Source: Sphaerulina vaccinii (Eukaryota; Ascomycota; Dothideomycetes; Mycosphaerellales; Mycosphaerellaceae). From it: DNA of 64,000 nucleotides. The position numbers were made by a program, and so were the translations under genes. The stretch spans positions 868,001 through 932,000 of the forward strand of contig JAKUDP010000014.1 of the NCBI GenBank assembly GCA_022570795.1, in the 5' to 3' direction. The notes below the pieces were generated by a model. The model ran no database searches. It was not told the DNA's origin and saw only the letters and a program-made list of their open reading frames with translations. Below are positions 31,219-41,289 of this stretch, piece after piece (position 1 is the stretch's first letter; each line of letters opens with the position of its first letter).

Positions 31219-31466
31219 GCTCAATACCTCTCCAGCAAGGCAAGGCGTGGTGGCGTTCTAAGGGTTATTGGCCAAGACAGATGATCTCGAGTGCACTGGT
31301 CGCACAAAGCAAGTCCTACACTGTCAGTGCGGACGTGTGGCTCCATATGAGATGACCAGGAAGCAGAAGTAAACGTCGAGCAAGCTCGCTCTATATCTAT
31401 ATGATTTAGATTCTACCTCGCAGAAAGGGGTATAACTTCAGTCCTGTCAAGCACAATACCTTCCCT

Positions 31467-32531
31467 CTATTGTGTGCTATACACTCGAGCCATTTGTTTG
31501 GCTTGCTTCGGCTCAATGAATAATGCTTCCGCCTCCACAACCTTGGTTCCACTACTATCATCCTCTCCCAAGATCTCGATCCAACCTTTTACCCAGGCTT
31601 TGCGTCCCTCAACTTTCGTAGTTTGTGCCTTCAGCACTACATAGCTATTACCAGGGCATGGCACACGGTAATCAATCTTCAAGCTGGCTGTCACTCCAAC
31701 CTTATTCGGTAAGGCTGGAAAACATGCCCTCGCTAATCCTTCGTCCAACATCGTGGCCAGCAGTCCTCCATGCACGATGCCTGGGTGACCGCATAGGGCA
31801 GATCCTAGATAAGAGATCTGCACCAACGTAGGCAACTCGGCATCCTTTTCACTAAAGTTTAGAGGTGGAACCTCAATCTTATTCTCTCCGAGCAGTGTCC
31901 CTCCTGTCAAATTGTGAGGCCGCATGGCAGGTGGAATCTTCAGATGAGGCCGTGACTCTGTCATTCCTTCTTGAGCGCGCAGCTTTTGTGATAGAGGATG
32001 ATTGACGATATGCTGGTTGATTTCTGCGGCTGTTGGAGTTGCTGGCTCAAATAGCGAGAGCGTCTCTTCGTCTGTGGGAGGGTTGAAGAAGCCATTGACA
32101 GCCTCGGCCACTGGTGCTGCCGCCATGACTCCGCCTGCTGCGAAGGAGAATATGAAGAGCGCCGATGTGAGGAGGAAACGTCGTGCTCGTGAGCTTTGTC
32201 TGGGATCTTGTGGTCCTGCGTTCGCTGATGATTCCGCTGGTGGAGTGGTGGAGGAGGGAGTTGCAGGAGAGACAGTGGTTTGGGATCGGATTCCGCTTAT
32301 ATATGTTGGTGAAAGAAGTCTGGCAGTGGGTACGCTTCTCAAGGCGCCGGAGCAATGCCTCTTCGTGTCGGCCGGTCGTCGTTGGCGTGCTGATATGGCC
32401 GCTGAAGGCGTAGTCACGGTGCTGTATTCGTAGCAAAACTGTATGACTTTGGAGCGCAGTGCAGGGGGCGACACGAATAGCGACTTGAGTGCGCGGCGTG
32501 TCGTCGTCGTTGTCGCCGACATTGTGAACAT
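31467..32531 (-). CDS. Mitochondrial hotdog-fold thioesterase (THEM4/Fmp10-like)
   Basis: Single exon, 354 residues, ATG 32531. The N-terminus is a Ser/Thr/Arg-rich presequence-like region. A hydrophobic segment at about residues 118-140 (FLLTSALFIFSFAAGGVMAA) may anchor it in the inner membrane. The C-terminal ~150 residues form a hotdog thioesterase domain with GHPGIVHGGLLATMLDEGLA, the catalytic-helix motif of the PaaI/THEM4 group, and the strand VGVTASLKIDYRVPCPGNSY. Hydrolysis of acyl-CoA in mitochondria is the family expectation; the substrate is unknown. It shares a 267-bp divergent promoter region with the next gene. Confidence 0.88.
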   Translation of the reverse strand: MFTMSATTTTTRRALKSLFVSPPALRSKVIQFCYEYSTVTTPSAAISARQRRPADTKRHCSGALRSVPTARLLSPTYISGIRSQTTVSPATPSSTTPPAESSANAGPQDPRQSSRARRFLLTSALFIFSFAAGGVMAAAPVAEAVNGFFNPPTDEETLSLFEPATPTAAEINQHIVNHPLSQKLRAQEGMTESRPHLKIPPAMRPHNLTGGTLLGENKIEVPPLNFSEKDAELPTLVQISYLGSALCGHPGIVHGGLLATMLDEGLARACFPALPNKVGVTASLKIDYRVPCPGNSYVVLKAQTTKVEGRKAWVKGWIEILGEDDSSGTKVVEAEALFIEPKQAKQMARVYSTQ

Positions 32532-32798
32532 ATTTAGTCAGTCAACCGGAGTCGGTAGTTTGGAGATGTGCATAGAACAAAATAGGTAGAAGCTAGCGCA
32601 ATGCCGAAAGGTTGAATGCGATAACGAGTGACCAGTTCGTCGAGTCCCTTGTTTTCATGTGCTTGGATGATGTTTCGTAACATGACATCGACCTGCTATT
32701 CCAACGACGAGTTGTGTTGCTCAGGATACTTCGCGAAGGCGTCCTCCTGATCGACTTCACGATGCTCTGGCGTTCCCTTCCCTCACAGACATAATGCG

Positions 32799-33866
32799 AT
32801 GGCGCACTCCAAGCAAGAAGACAGCATAGGCTCGATCAAGGCACTGCCGAAGCTACGGACCACAACGGAGCAGCTATCGCCAGCACGCTCTCGCACCGAG
32901 CCCACTGAGCCTGAACTCCACGAGAAGTCCCACCTGCACCGACGTCTACAGTCTGCAAGTCTACGCAACCGCGCATTCACAGGCGCAAAGGAACATGGCT
33001 ATCGTCACGCAGCAAAGGAGACAGTACAGTCTGCTCTGGAGCTGAAACCTCCCATCAGCTTCGATTCCTTATTGCGCCGAGAGAAGAGATCTGGCCATCA
33101 TGAGTCTGGTGGTCGTAGTGGAACTGGTAGACATATTTCACGCCAGCAGCAAGAACAACAGCAGCGGAATGTGGACGATTGGGCTGTGCAGCAGGCTGAA
33201 TTGGCCAGGAAACGCCATATCAGACCAGAAGATATCGAGAAGGCTAAGAAGGACAATGTCAAGCGAGAGAAAGAGTTGCGCGATAGTCTGTCTGCTGTGG
33301 AAGAAGTCGCTATGAGTAGCACGAGACAGTTGGACGACACGTACTATGCTATTCTGGAAAAGGCCTCTTTATTGCGCAATACTGTGGCGAGTTTGCAGCA
33401 GTTAGCACAAGAGAGTCGACGTATGCATTCAAGCTTTCAGGACGAGACGAAGCAGCTCGAGGAGAACACGAAGACCAGCTTTGATGGTTTTGCCAATTTT
33501 GATCCGCAGGAGACGACGATCAATTCTTTGGTCGAGCAGCTCAAGCATTCCAAGCAGAGCACGAATAGTCTCAATGATCGATTAGAAGCTGCTCGGCATC
33601 GTGTGGAAGCATATGAAGAGCGCGAGAAACAGAAGCGGAAGACCAGTCGTCAACGATGGAGTGCAGTCTGGGTGATGCTCGCAGGCCTGGCTGTTCTTAT
33701 CGTTGCTGTGGTCGTAGCGAAGAACCGTGCGACTGTTGGCGGTACGGTGCACGAGGTGGCTAAAGTGCTTGATGGATTTGGGCATGATATGAGTGCGATG
33801 TTGTTGCGACCAACGGCGAATGCTGATGAGGATTCAGTGCTAGAGAAACTGTTCAGTGATCTGTAA
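32799..33866 (+). CDS. Coiled-coil protein with a C-terminal membrane helix
   Basis: Single exon, 355 residues. It has a disordered basic N-terminus, a Gln-rich patch (RQQQEQQQR, near residue 115), heptad-like helices from about 125 to 280 and one strong membrane helix near residues 290-306 (VWVMLAGLAVLIVAVVVA), leaving ~50 residues beyond it. The helices include DDTYYAILEKASLLRNTVAS, SLQQLAQESRRM and SLVEQLKHSKQSTNSLNDRL. The layout suggests a membrane-anchored tether or organelle adaptor facing the cytosol. I do not recognise a named family. It is convergent with UVE1, 153 bp apart. Confidence 0.75.
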   Translation: MAHSKQEDSIGSIKALPKLRTTTEQLSPARSRTEPTEPELHEKSHLHRRLQSASLRNRAFTGAKEHGYRHAAKETVQSALELKPPISFDSLLRREKRSGHHESGGRSGTGRHISRQQQEQQQRNVDDWAVQQAELARKRHIRPEDIEKAKKDNVKREKELRDSLSAVEEVAMSSTRQLDDTYYAILEKASLLRNTVASLQQLAQESRRMHSSFQDETKQLEENTKTSFDGFANFDPQETTINSLVEQLKHSKQSTNSLNDRLEAARHRVEAYEEREKQKRKTSRQRWSAVWVMLAGLAVLIVAVVVAKNRATVGGTVHEVAKVLDGFGHDMSAMLLRPTANADEDSVLEKLFSDL

Positions 33867-34019
33867 CGACGAAAGTTGTACTTCGTGTCTTCGTCTGTCT
33901 CGACTATGGGCAATTTCCTTAGCATGAAGCAATGTCACATCTATTCATGTAATTCACATATTGTTATAGGAGATCCGTGTCCACATTACGTCTGTCCCAT
34001 ATACTGATTGAACACCACC

Positions 34020-36415
34020 TTACTCCTCCATAAGATCCTCATTATAGCTAACCTTCCCCTTAGCTGATCTCCTACTGGTAGTCCTCGAAACTGCCGGTCT
34101 TGCGGTCGTCGCTCTTTTCATACTCGGCTCATTCTCCTCCTCATCATCATTCTGAAATTCAACCTCGCCACCAGAGTCCTCACTAGAACTAGGCGTAGGA
34201 ACCGCTACAGCCTCCTTCTTAACCTTACTCCTCGGAGTCTTCTTCAATAAAGCTTTAGCCTCAGCAAGCGCAATTTTATTCGCAGCTTTAGCTTCAGCCT
34301 CTTGCAATTTAATCGCGGCTTTCTCAGCATCAGATTTACTCTTCTTCTTCATGGCAAGTTTGGCTTTCTTCGTTGCTGGTGTGGCTTCAGGGTCTGATTC
34401 TTCTGATTCTTCGGCTTTCACAATGCTGCCGCCACCCTCTTTGGCTGCTTTCTTCTCGGCTTCTTTGGCTGCGTAGATTGCTGCAGCTTCGGCTTTGAGC
34501 TTTTCTGCTTTCTCTGTTGGATCCTTTTTCTTGACTTCTTTCTTTTTGGGACGGAGCCATTCCTCCATTGTGGGAGGCCAGTAGACTCTACCCTCGGGAC
34601 CTCCCATGCCACATTCCTCTTCTGGTATGAGGTCTGGCCCGGGTGTATCGTCTGCTTTCTTCTTCCTGTTCAGGGCCTGGAGTGCCATTTTGTTGTCGTC
34701 ATTCCGAGTGTATGGCAGTATATCGTTGAAAGTGTCGTAACCTGGTAACTTGAACGTACGCATGAGCTCAAATACTGCTTGTTCTTTGTCTTTGGCTTCG
34801 ATCATCAAATCCATGTCGGGCGCACAAGGTGGCAGCGTTGCAACACGGGGATTGTGCTTGCGACGCTGTCGACCTGTAATGGCTTGAGGCGTGGGTTCCG
34901 AGTAGTGCATCTTCTGCTTGATCCCCTTGCGACTCCAGGTAGCCGCGATGCGTGGGTATAGATCGATGATATCTTTAGTGCCCTCGCGAATCTTGTCCGC
35001 ATCAAAGATAATGTTGTGGTGATGATAATCCCTGAATCACGATCGTTAGCATGAAGCTCTTTCGTATGTACGTGCATTGGGTGAACTCACAAAACTTGCG
35101 GAATGTTAAGCTCCTCACATATGGGAAGCAAATCGTGCACCGACCAGATCACATCATCGTTCTCCAGTACTAGCCTATTCTTGATGCTTTGCTTCAGGTT
35201 CACGTAGTTCTCGCGGAATCTTTGCAGTGTCTCTGCCTTGCCTTCGAAAAGGCCGCCCATGTGCAGAATCATGACAGCATCTCGATCCATTTGCTCGGGA
35301 AGTTTCAGAAGTGATAGTAATTCATCGTGGTATTCCAGATCTCGAATCGCATTCTCGATGACTGACTTTCGCGGACTGCCAAGCTGTGTGAACTGCCCAG
35401 GATGTGTCGTGACACGATGTCCAAGCTCAGCTATCACTTTGCCTGCTTCTGCCAGGGCTTCAGACGCGAATGGTGCAAGCTTGTACCCATACTCCGGGTG
35501 TGAGGCAAATGGGAACATCTCGCTGGACAATCGGAAGAATTTGATGTTGTATCGATCGTTCCAGCGTACCATCTTGATGATATCTTTGACATTGGCCAAA
35601 CCGAGCTCTTCAACATATTTCTGTCCAAGTGCGATATCGGCTGGCTTCTCCTTGTCTGGCCGGTTCTTCGTTGCATGCTCTGGTTGAGTAAGATCTTGTA
35701 GAGGGTGGCGATGCTCGAGAATCGATTGGATGCGGCATGTTCGCGAGCTGAACTACATGAAACCAAGATAAGTTAGCGAGTGAACAATCATGTAGCTCTT
35801 CCTGCCTTCGCTACATACCACTGGTGGATTGGAGTTGCGCAAATATGTGTTCAGACAACAATATCCTAGCCTGCCCTTCCAGGGTAAAGGTAGATAGTCA
35901 CTATTCACCGGAGGCGGGCGAGACAATGCCTCCTTGATCTCTTCGGGATCTGCAGCTTCGTCGCCATCTGCTTCGGGATCTCCAGGCTCGGCGCTTGTGT
36001 TCTTCTTTGGCTTTGCTTCTGTAGTATTGAGGTCGACTGAGCCAGCTTCGTCGACGTTTTTCCTCTTAGCCCTGCCTTTCTTGGCGGGAGTGGCAACTTC
36101 TGCAGGGTTTGCTACTTCCGTTGCAGCCTTCTTCGCTCTGCCTTTCTTCTTTGGTGGCTCTACTATCTCTGGTGCGTCGCTCAAAGGACTATCTGCTTTG
36201 ATGCCGTTCGTTTCGCTTCCAATATGACCAGGCACGATTCTCTTATCGACATTGCCGTCAGGAGAAGCCCGGAGCGCGTCAGGCGCGTCGATAACCTCGC
36301 TGTTTCGATCAGGATTGGTGAGAGCGACAGTAGCTGCAGTTCGTGCTGAGGCTCGTCGTTTTAAAGGCGGCGCCGGTGAATCGCCGGGAGAGATCTTCCT
36401 CTTAGCTGCTGGCAT
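34020..36415 (-). CDS. UVE1: UV-damage endonuclease Uve1
   Basis: Apurinic/UV endonuclease that nicks 5' of UV photoproducts and other helix distortions, starting the alternative excision repair pathway. Exons 36415-35819, 35752-35091 and 35031-34020 (introns 66 and 59 nt) give 756 residues. The TIM-barrel core starts at LGYCCLNTYLRNSNPPV, joined to FSSRTCRIQSI. It contains FFRLSSEMFPFASH, HPGQFTQLGSP, MILHMGGLFEGK, NDDVIW and the metal-site histidines in DYHHHN and KMHYSEP. The N-terminal ~180 residues are Lys/Ala/Pro-rich and the C-terminal ~200 are Lys/Glu-rich with an acidic end, both probably disordered. The frame is also open upstream to another ATG at 36601. Confidence 0.95.
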
Positions 36416-37022
36416 CGTGAGATGAATGGAGCGCAACAAACGCGTCGATAGCACAGAACGACACTTCGACTGTCGAGCAAGAACAAGGCAGAACATGCAG
36501 AGGTGGAAAGGGAACGATGTGAGGGCAGAGAACACTCCCAGCACACGTCGTGGGAAAGTCAATGCACAATGCACGCGATCTTCACGATCTCCTGATGTCA
36601 TTCCGTCAAGATTCGATGCGGCTCAATCTCAATCTTAGATCTGTGGAGACCCCTGGTCCATGCTCTCGGTATCGAGTCCGGTTCGAACAACCAATCATGA
36701 ACGCTCTAGCCATATTCGCGTTACCAGGTCGTGTTGTGATGCAGAGAGCTTGTGAGAGACGTATGAGTAGAGCAGATGATGTGCGATAGTGAAGGAACAG
36801 GAGGTACAAGCTCTTGGTACGCTGCGACGTCTTGAATTTAGATCACTCTACCGAGTGGCCCATCTCAAGTCAGAGTATATCGTCAACAACTCGGGTAGTG
36901 AGAAGACCACTGCCATCAAGTTCAAGCCGCGCATCTTGACATCGTGGACTGTATACCAGGCTAAAGTCTTCAGATCAGGTACATGGAGAGGTCTGGTCAT
37001 TTTCCCCCATAGCTCTCCTTGT
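36416..37022. other. Upstream of UVE1, no gene seen
   Basis: 607 bases. The first 186 (36601-36416) are open in the UVE1 frame and may encode an alternative N-terminus; the rest shows no supported gene. A GGTTCGAAC 9-mer at 36671 looks like a tRNA T-loop but has no cloverleaf around it. Confidence 0.5.
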
Positions 37023-37289
37023 TCAGCGTTTGCCCTCTGTCTCCTTTTGTAGTTGTTCAGGCGATTTGTTGTTCTCATCTGCCTTGACAGCTGTTTCCGA
37101 TGCACTCTCCAGCTCTTCCTTCTTCTCTCCAGTCTTCAACTGTTCCTTCTTGGCCTTCTCGATTTCCTGAGCGGTTTGTTCCTTGTCTTCCTTCAGTCGC
37201 ATTTGTGGAGCATAACTGAAGTTACGCTGGACTGCTACAGTTCTTTGCACGGCATTGCGCGCTGGCTGAGCACGGAGAAGGAATCGCAT
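37023..37289 (-). CDS. Small mitochondrial protein of unknown function
   Basis: Single exon, 88 residues. The first ~25 residues form an arginine-rich amphipathic presequence (MRFLLRAQPARNAVQRTVAV) followed by RNFSYAPQM, a typical fungal mitochondrial cleavage context. The rest is a charged, Lys/Glu-rich helix (KEDKEQTAQEIEKAKKEQL) ending in LQKETEGKR. Small fungal proteins of this type are widespread but unnamed. It is not similar enough to the ATPase inhibitor IF1 for me to claim that. Confidence 0.65.
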   Translation of the reverse strand: MRFLLRAQPARNAVQRTVAVQRNFSYAPQMRLKEDKEQTAQEIEKAKKEQLKTGEKKEELESASETAVKADENNKSPEQLQKETEGKR

Positions 37290-37633
37290 GTTGGAAGTTC
37301 GTGTTGTGGTTGGTGAATGACTTGAGGCAAGGATAAGCTGGCTATCAGAAGTTAGTGGACTGTCTAGAATGTTTTAGACGTGGTGCCTTACGCTGACAGT
37401 ATGCTGTTGTGATGTGTGCGAATGGTGTAGGAGCCGTGAAGAGAAGAGGATAGTTTCAATGCTCTTTGAAGCTTCGCGATCCCATCAAGTTACCGCGGTA
37501 CATCATGGTGACGAGGGAGAGTGGAGAACTCGAGCGGACCGCTCTCCGTAAGTGAACTCAAACATCATGCACAGTGAAAGAGTGGACATCTCCATACTTC
37601 GTATACACCAAACCATCACATACTGCACCCACG
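37290..37633. other. Divergent promoter region
   Basis: 344 bases between the small mitochondrial gene and APS3. No gene seen. Confidence 0.5.
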
Positions 37634-38236
37634 ATGATCAACGCAGTGCTCGTGTTCAACAACAATGGCCAGCCGCGCCTCACGAAATTCTACACCCAGC
37701 TCGTACTGCTTCCCTCCTGCCAGTCATATCGATGAGACTGACACATGCTCCTCCAGGACACGGCAGTACAGCAACGTCTGATCTCGGAAATCTTCACACT
37801 CGTCTCAGCAAGACCGAACTCCGCCTGCAACTTTCTTCCACTGCCGCCGCTGCTAGCTCCTGCATCATCCTCTCCATCAACCGCAGCCTCTGCCGAACAT
37901 AACGATGCGCCTTCACTCGTCACCTACCGCCACTACGCGACGCTGTACTTTATCCTCATTTCGACCAACACCGAGTCACCACTGGCGCTGCTGGATCTGA
38001 TTCAGGTCTTTGTCGAAGCCCTAGATCGGCTGTTTGAGAATGTATGTGAGCTAGACCTGATCTTCAACTTCGAGACATTGCACGCTGTCCTGGGTGAGAT
38101 GATTGTGGGAGGCGTCGTGGTTGAGACAGGTCTGGATCGCGTTGTTGAAGGTGTCAAGAGCCAGGGAAGAGTTGCAAAACGCCCAGTAAACGAAAGCCGT
38201 GCTGGCTTAGGCACCACGATATGGGCGGGACGTTGA
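37634..38236 (+). CDS. APS3: AP-3 adaptor complex sigma subunit
   Basis: Small chain of the AP-3 adaptor, which sorts cargo from the Golgi directly to the vacuole. Exon 1 (37634-37702) encodes MINAVLVFNNNGQPRLTKFY-TQL; a 54-nt intron with a CTGAC branch precedes exon 2 (37757-38236). The product is 182 residues. The longin-like fold reads through YRHYATLYFILISTNTESPL, ALLDLIQVFVEALDRLFENV and CELDLIFNFETLHAVLGEMI, the clathrin-adaptor small-chain signature. A Ser/Pro/Ala insertion sits between beta strands (LPPLLAPASSSPSTAASAE), longer than in yeast. The C-terminal ~25 residues are divergent. Confidence 0.94.
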
Positions 38237-38785
38237 AGTAAAAGGCAAGAGCCTTTCATCCTATGCTGGCTTGATTCACCGGCCATAAGAAGCATGACCA
38301 TACCTGGGAGAGCAGCGCTGTGAGAATAGTGTAACGCATGTGATTAAGCCATTCATGGCTACTGCGGCATCCAGGCGCACGGCGAAGCGTCTCATCATCT
38401 ACACGGAAGGGATACAGCAGTGGATACCGCTACGGCCTACCCATTATTGCATTGAAAACACGCGATGCTGTGCAGCGGCGCAGCGCTTCCGTTTCTCTCT
38501 GGGACGATCATCTTCGTGCAGAACGAGTGTCACTTCTTCGAGGCACAGTGAGGCGTCTCGATCCTTGGCACGACACATAACACACATAACACCTGAGGAC
38601 CATGATATATAAGGTGTCTTCTGATCGGTAGGACTTCGAATCCTCAGCACATAATACTTCACATCTACCACAAGCATAACCATTCGATCCTCTTTCCTGG
38701 CTGGACCAGAACCTTGAATTATACAACATCGTTCAGACAGTACTTCAGTGAGCTCAACAACGATAGCGACCTTCCTAGACCTGAA
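38237..38785. other. Intergenic, no gene seen
   Basis: 549 bases. The frame of the next gene stays open back to about 38714 but offers no ATG before 38786. It likely contains that gene's promoter; a TATATAA-like box occurs near 38606. Confidence 0.5.
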
Positions 38786-39703
38786 ATGGCCAGCGACTAC
38801 AGCATGTACGACTCAGCTGCTCCCACAGTACACTCAAGACAACCTCCACCTAAGCAAAGCCGTCCCGATCATGCCAAGCGGCCTCAGCTTCCTTTCGTTG
38901 CATTGCAGCGACCTTTGACACCTACCGAGTTTGAGTATGCAGCAGAGTACTACGTGCAGGTCGCCAACGAGCGCCGACAAGAAGAGCGCCGACAAGCAGA
39001 ATGCTGCAAAGCAGAGGCCGCTCTCGAGGGATCTCGAGCGCTCTTGCAGACCGATGACACCTTGCTGCCTGCCTATCTTCGCGACTTGCGACCAAATGCA
39101 TCATCGTTGAGCTCTGCACGCGTCAGGCAGCATCCAGGCTGTTACACACAGCGAAATAGTCGAGCTAGTCCCCCATATCCCTCCAACACTGCGTTCCAAC
39201 CTTACCGCTCTGGCCCAAGCTACAGCACTTACCTGCCGACCGATACTTCCGACACTCAATTGTCTTCGCAGGCGCTTCACAGCAAGAATCACTCCCGCCT
39301 CTCACGTGCCATCGAGCACTGCGACTTCGATCCAGATCCGTTCATGGCCCACTCAACAAGACCGGGCTCGGTATACACCGCGAACCATGCTGGCAGCCGA
39401 ATGTCCGGATATCCTGCACCGTCCAATGAAGTGTCGCCAGAGTCCACTACTGGAAAGTCTGTTGGATTGAGTCGATCGCGTGTCGACGAACGTTCATTTC
39501 CGGCACTTCCTGCTCATACAGGAGCTACGTCGACTGCAAATCGTTCCGAGGTGCACTACGAGGATGCCGCACCTGCAGCTGCCTGCGAGAAGTGGAGACC
39601 TCAGTCGTGGAATGTCATTCGAGATCTAAAGGAGTGTCTCTCAGGCCGGGAAGGCTTGAGGAGGCAGCTACTCAAAGAGCATTACAGACGTCCTCGCGAT
39701 TGA
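38786..39703 (+). CDS. Disordered hypothetical protein
   Basis: Single exon of 305 residues from ATG 38786 (MASDYSMYDSAAPTVHS). One predicted helix (FEYAAEYYVQVANERRQEER) is Glu/Arg-rich; the rest is Ser/Pro/Tyr/Gln-rich and low in hydrophobics. A short conserved-looking C-terminus reads KWRPQSWNVIRDLKECLSGR. No family recognised. Codon use resembles neighbouring genes, so I think it is real. It is the last gene before the gene-poor stretch. Confidence 0.6.
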   Translation: MASDYSMYDSAAPTVHSRQPPPKQSRPDHAKRPQLPFVALQRPLTPTEFEYAAEYYVQVANERRQEERRQAECCKAEAALEGSRALLQTDDTLLPAYLRDLRPNASSLSSARVRQHPGCYTQRNSRASPPYPSNTAFQPYRSGPSYSTYLPTDTSDTQLSSQALHSKNHSRLSRAIEHCDFDPDPFMAHSTRPGSVYTANHAGSRMSGYPAPSNEVSPESTTGKSVGLSRSRVDERSFPALPAHTGATSTANRSEVHYEDAAPAAACEKWRPQSWNVIRDLKECLSGREGLRRQLLKEHYRRPRD

Positions 39704-40187
39704 GGCCAGAAGTAGCATGGAAGTCCTCCTATTCATTAGGTTTATCATGGGTTCTCTATCATCTACTTTCCAGGAGGGCTAAGTGAACGCCAGTAAGGGC
39801 ATCACAAACTAGCTTTGGATAGTGCATCTCTGGAAAACATGAAAACGAGACAGGCATACCGACAGGAAATACAGTGGCACGGAAGTCCTGCTATCTGCGA
39901 GGTAGTCGGTGGACTCCAAGCGTAGTTCTCAGGAACCAGCAGAGACAGGGTACCAATTTCGTCGAAATACGACATTTCCCGGAAACTGGCCGTGTTTGAA
40001 AAACATGCACTTTTACACGAGCAATTCATGCACTTTGACACGAGCAAGTCAATGGTTATACCCTGTCTCTGAAGCGAGCAGACATTTAGAATTCTGGATT
40101 GTCTGCACACCGAGTAGCACAGTCAGTATCAGGATTGTAGAGACACAATCTATATGGGCTATTACATCTCTGCCTTGGTATCCGGTC
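39704..40187. other. Intergenic, no gene seen
   Basis: 484 bases at the left edge of the gene-poor stretch; only short unsupported frames. Confidence 0.45.
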
Positions 40188-40675
40188 TCAATACTGTAGC
40201 ATCTGAATCATGATATGGATTCCCTCATTGTCGCTGGACTGGGCCGGCACAAACTCAGATCCGCCATACGTGCGATAGTCCTTCCAAGATCCCGTCTGGG
40301 TGTTACCTGTGTACCCAATACCTGGGCGAATGAATGTTGGATTTGGATCCGGGCCTCTTTCCCAGACACGCACTGCGCTGTGCGAAGAGCTGACGGTGTG
40401 GTATATTGCGCCTTCTTCAGATGCCTTGAAGAACGGGTTGAGTGCCAAAGTCGATGGTAGGCTTGCATCGCATTGTCTGCAATCTTGAAGCTCGAGATGG
40501 TATTGATCACAGCATCTCCATTGTCTCGTGGCTCTGTGCTCATCGCTCATTGCTTTCTGCTCCACCTGAGATGCCTGATTCGTCTCAAACTCGCGAAAGG
40601 CACGCGGAGTCTTGCGATACATGTGTGCAACGATGCATTCGTACACTGCAGTTATCAAGACTCCGAAAACAAATG
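40188..40675 (-). CDS. Terminal exon of an unrecognised membrane-anchored protein
   Basis: An open frame of about 160 codons ends at 40188. It starts with a membrane-type helix (AFVFGVLITAVYECIVAHMY) and then a soluble part with CCDQYHLELQDCRQCDAS, RPGIGYTGNTQTGSWKDYRT and a C-terminal QSSDNEGIHIMIQM. Just upstream an in-frame TGA is followed by CACTGAC, a pyrimidine run and CGAG at 40676-40679, which can be read as branch site and acceptor. Upstream exons would lie at 40.7-41.3 kb, but I could not build them. Codon use looks coding. It could equally be a decaying gene. Confidence 0.35.
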
Positions 40676-41289
40676 CTCGATTGGAGGAGACAAGTCAGTG
40701 TCTACGCACGCTTTTTGGAATCTCGACGATCCTAGTATCCGGCAGGTCTGAACACCTGGTGCCTTAGTTTCAGAAGCACCCGCGAGAGAACGAAGCAGAT
40801 TCGCCACCTTACTTCCAATCCTTCACAAATCTCAGCTACTAGTCGGTCTGCGATGCCAGCGTCGTGGTAGTCCAGTATCCGTGGAAAATGCTGAGACTTA
40901 CCCTCTCTGAAATTTGGGACATCTGAGTATACTGGCAGATCTGAGTATCTGGTCGCACAGTCAGTGAACGATTCCTGAGAAATAGAGAAACACGCTCAGC
41001 TGCTTGGGTCGTCGATATCTTCAGAATGATATCATGTATTACGCATCTGCTTGAAGTAGCCACGGATATCGCGCATGTCATCCAAGTGGCCGATAGGAAC
41101 AATGCTGTTCAGCTCTTTCAACTTTGCATAGAGCAGGCCTGCGAATTTGGAGAACTTCTGCTCCGCAACGAGATCCTTAATGTCGTTGTGAGGCTATCCA
41201 ATTCTTGGCACCGTACAGCTTGATACACGTGTAGGTGTCGCTGATGTTCAAGCTGCCTTTGCTGCATACTGTCCTGAAGGACTGCCACG

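Noticed and set aside
36660..36700. tRNA-like GGTTCGAAC T-loop
   Set aside because: No matching T-stem, acceptor stem or anticodon arm can be drawn around it.
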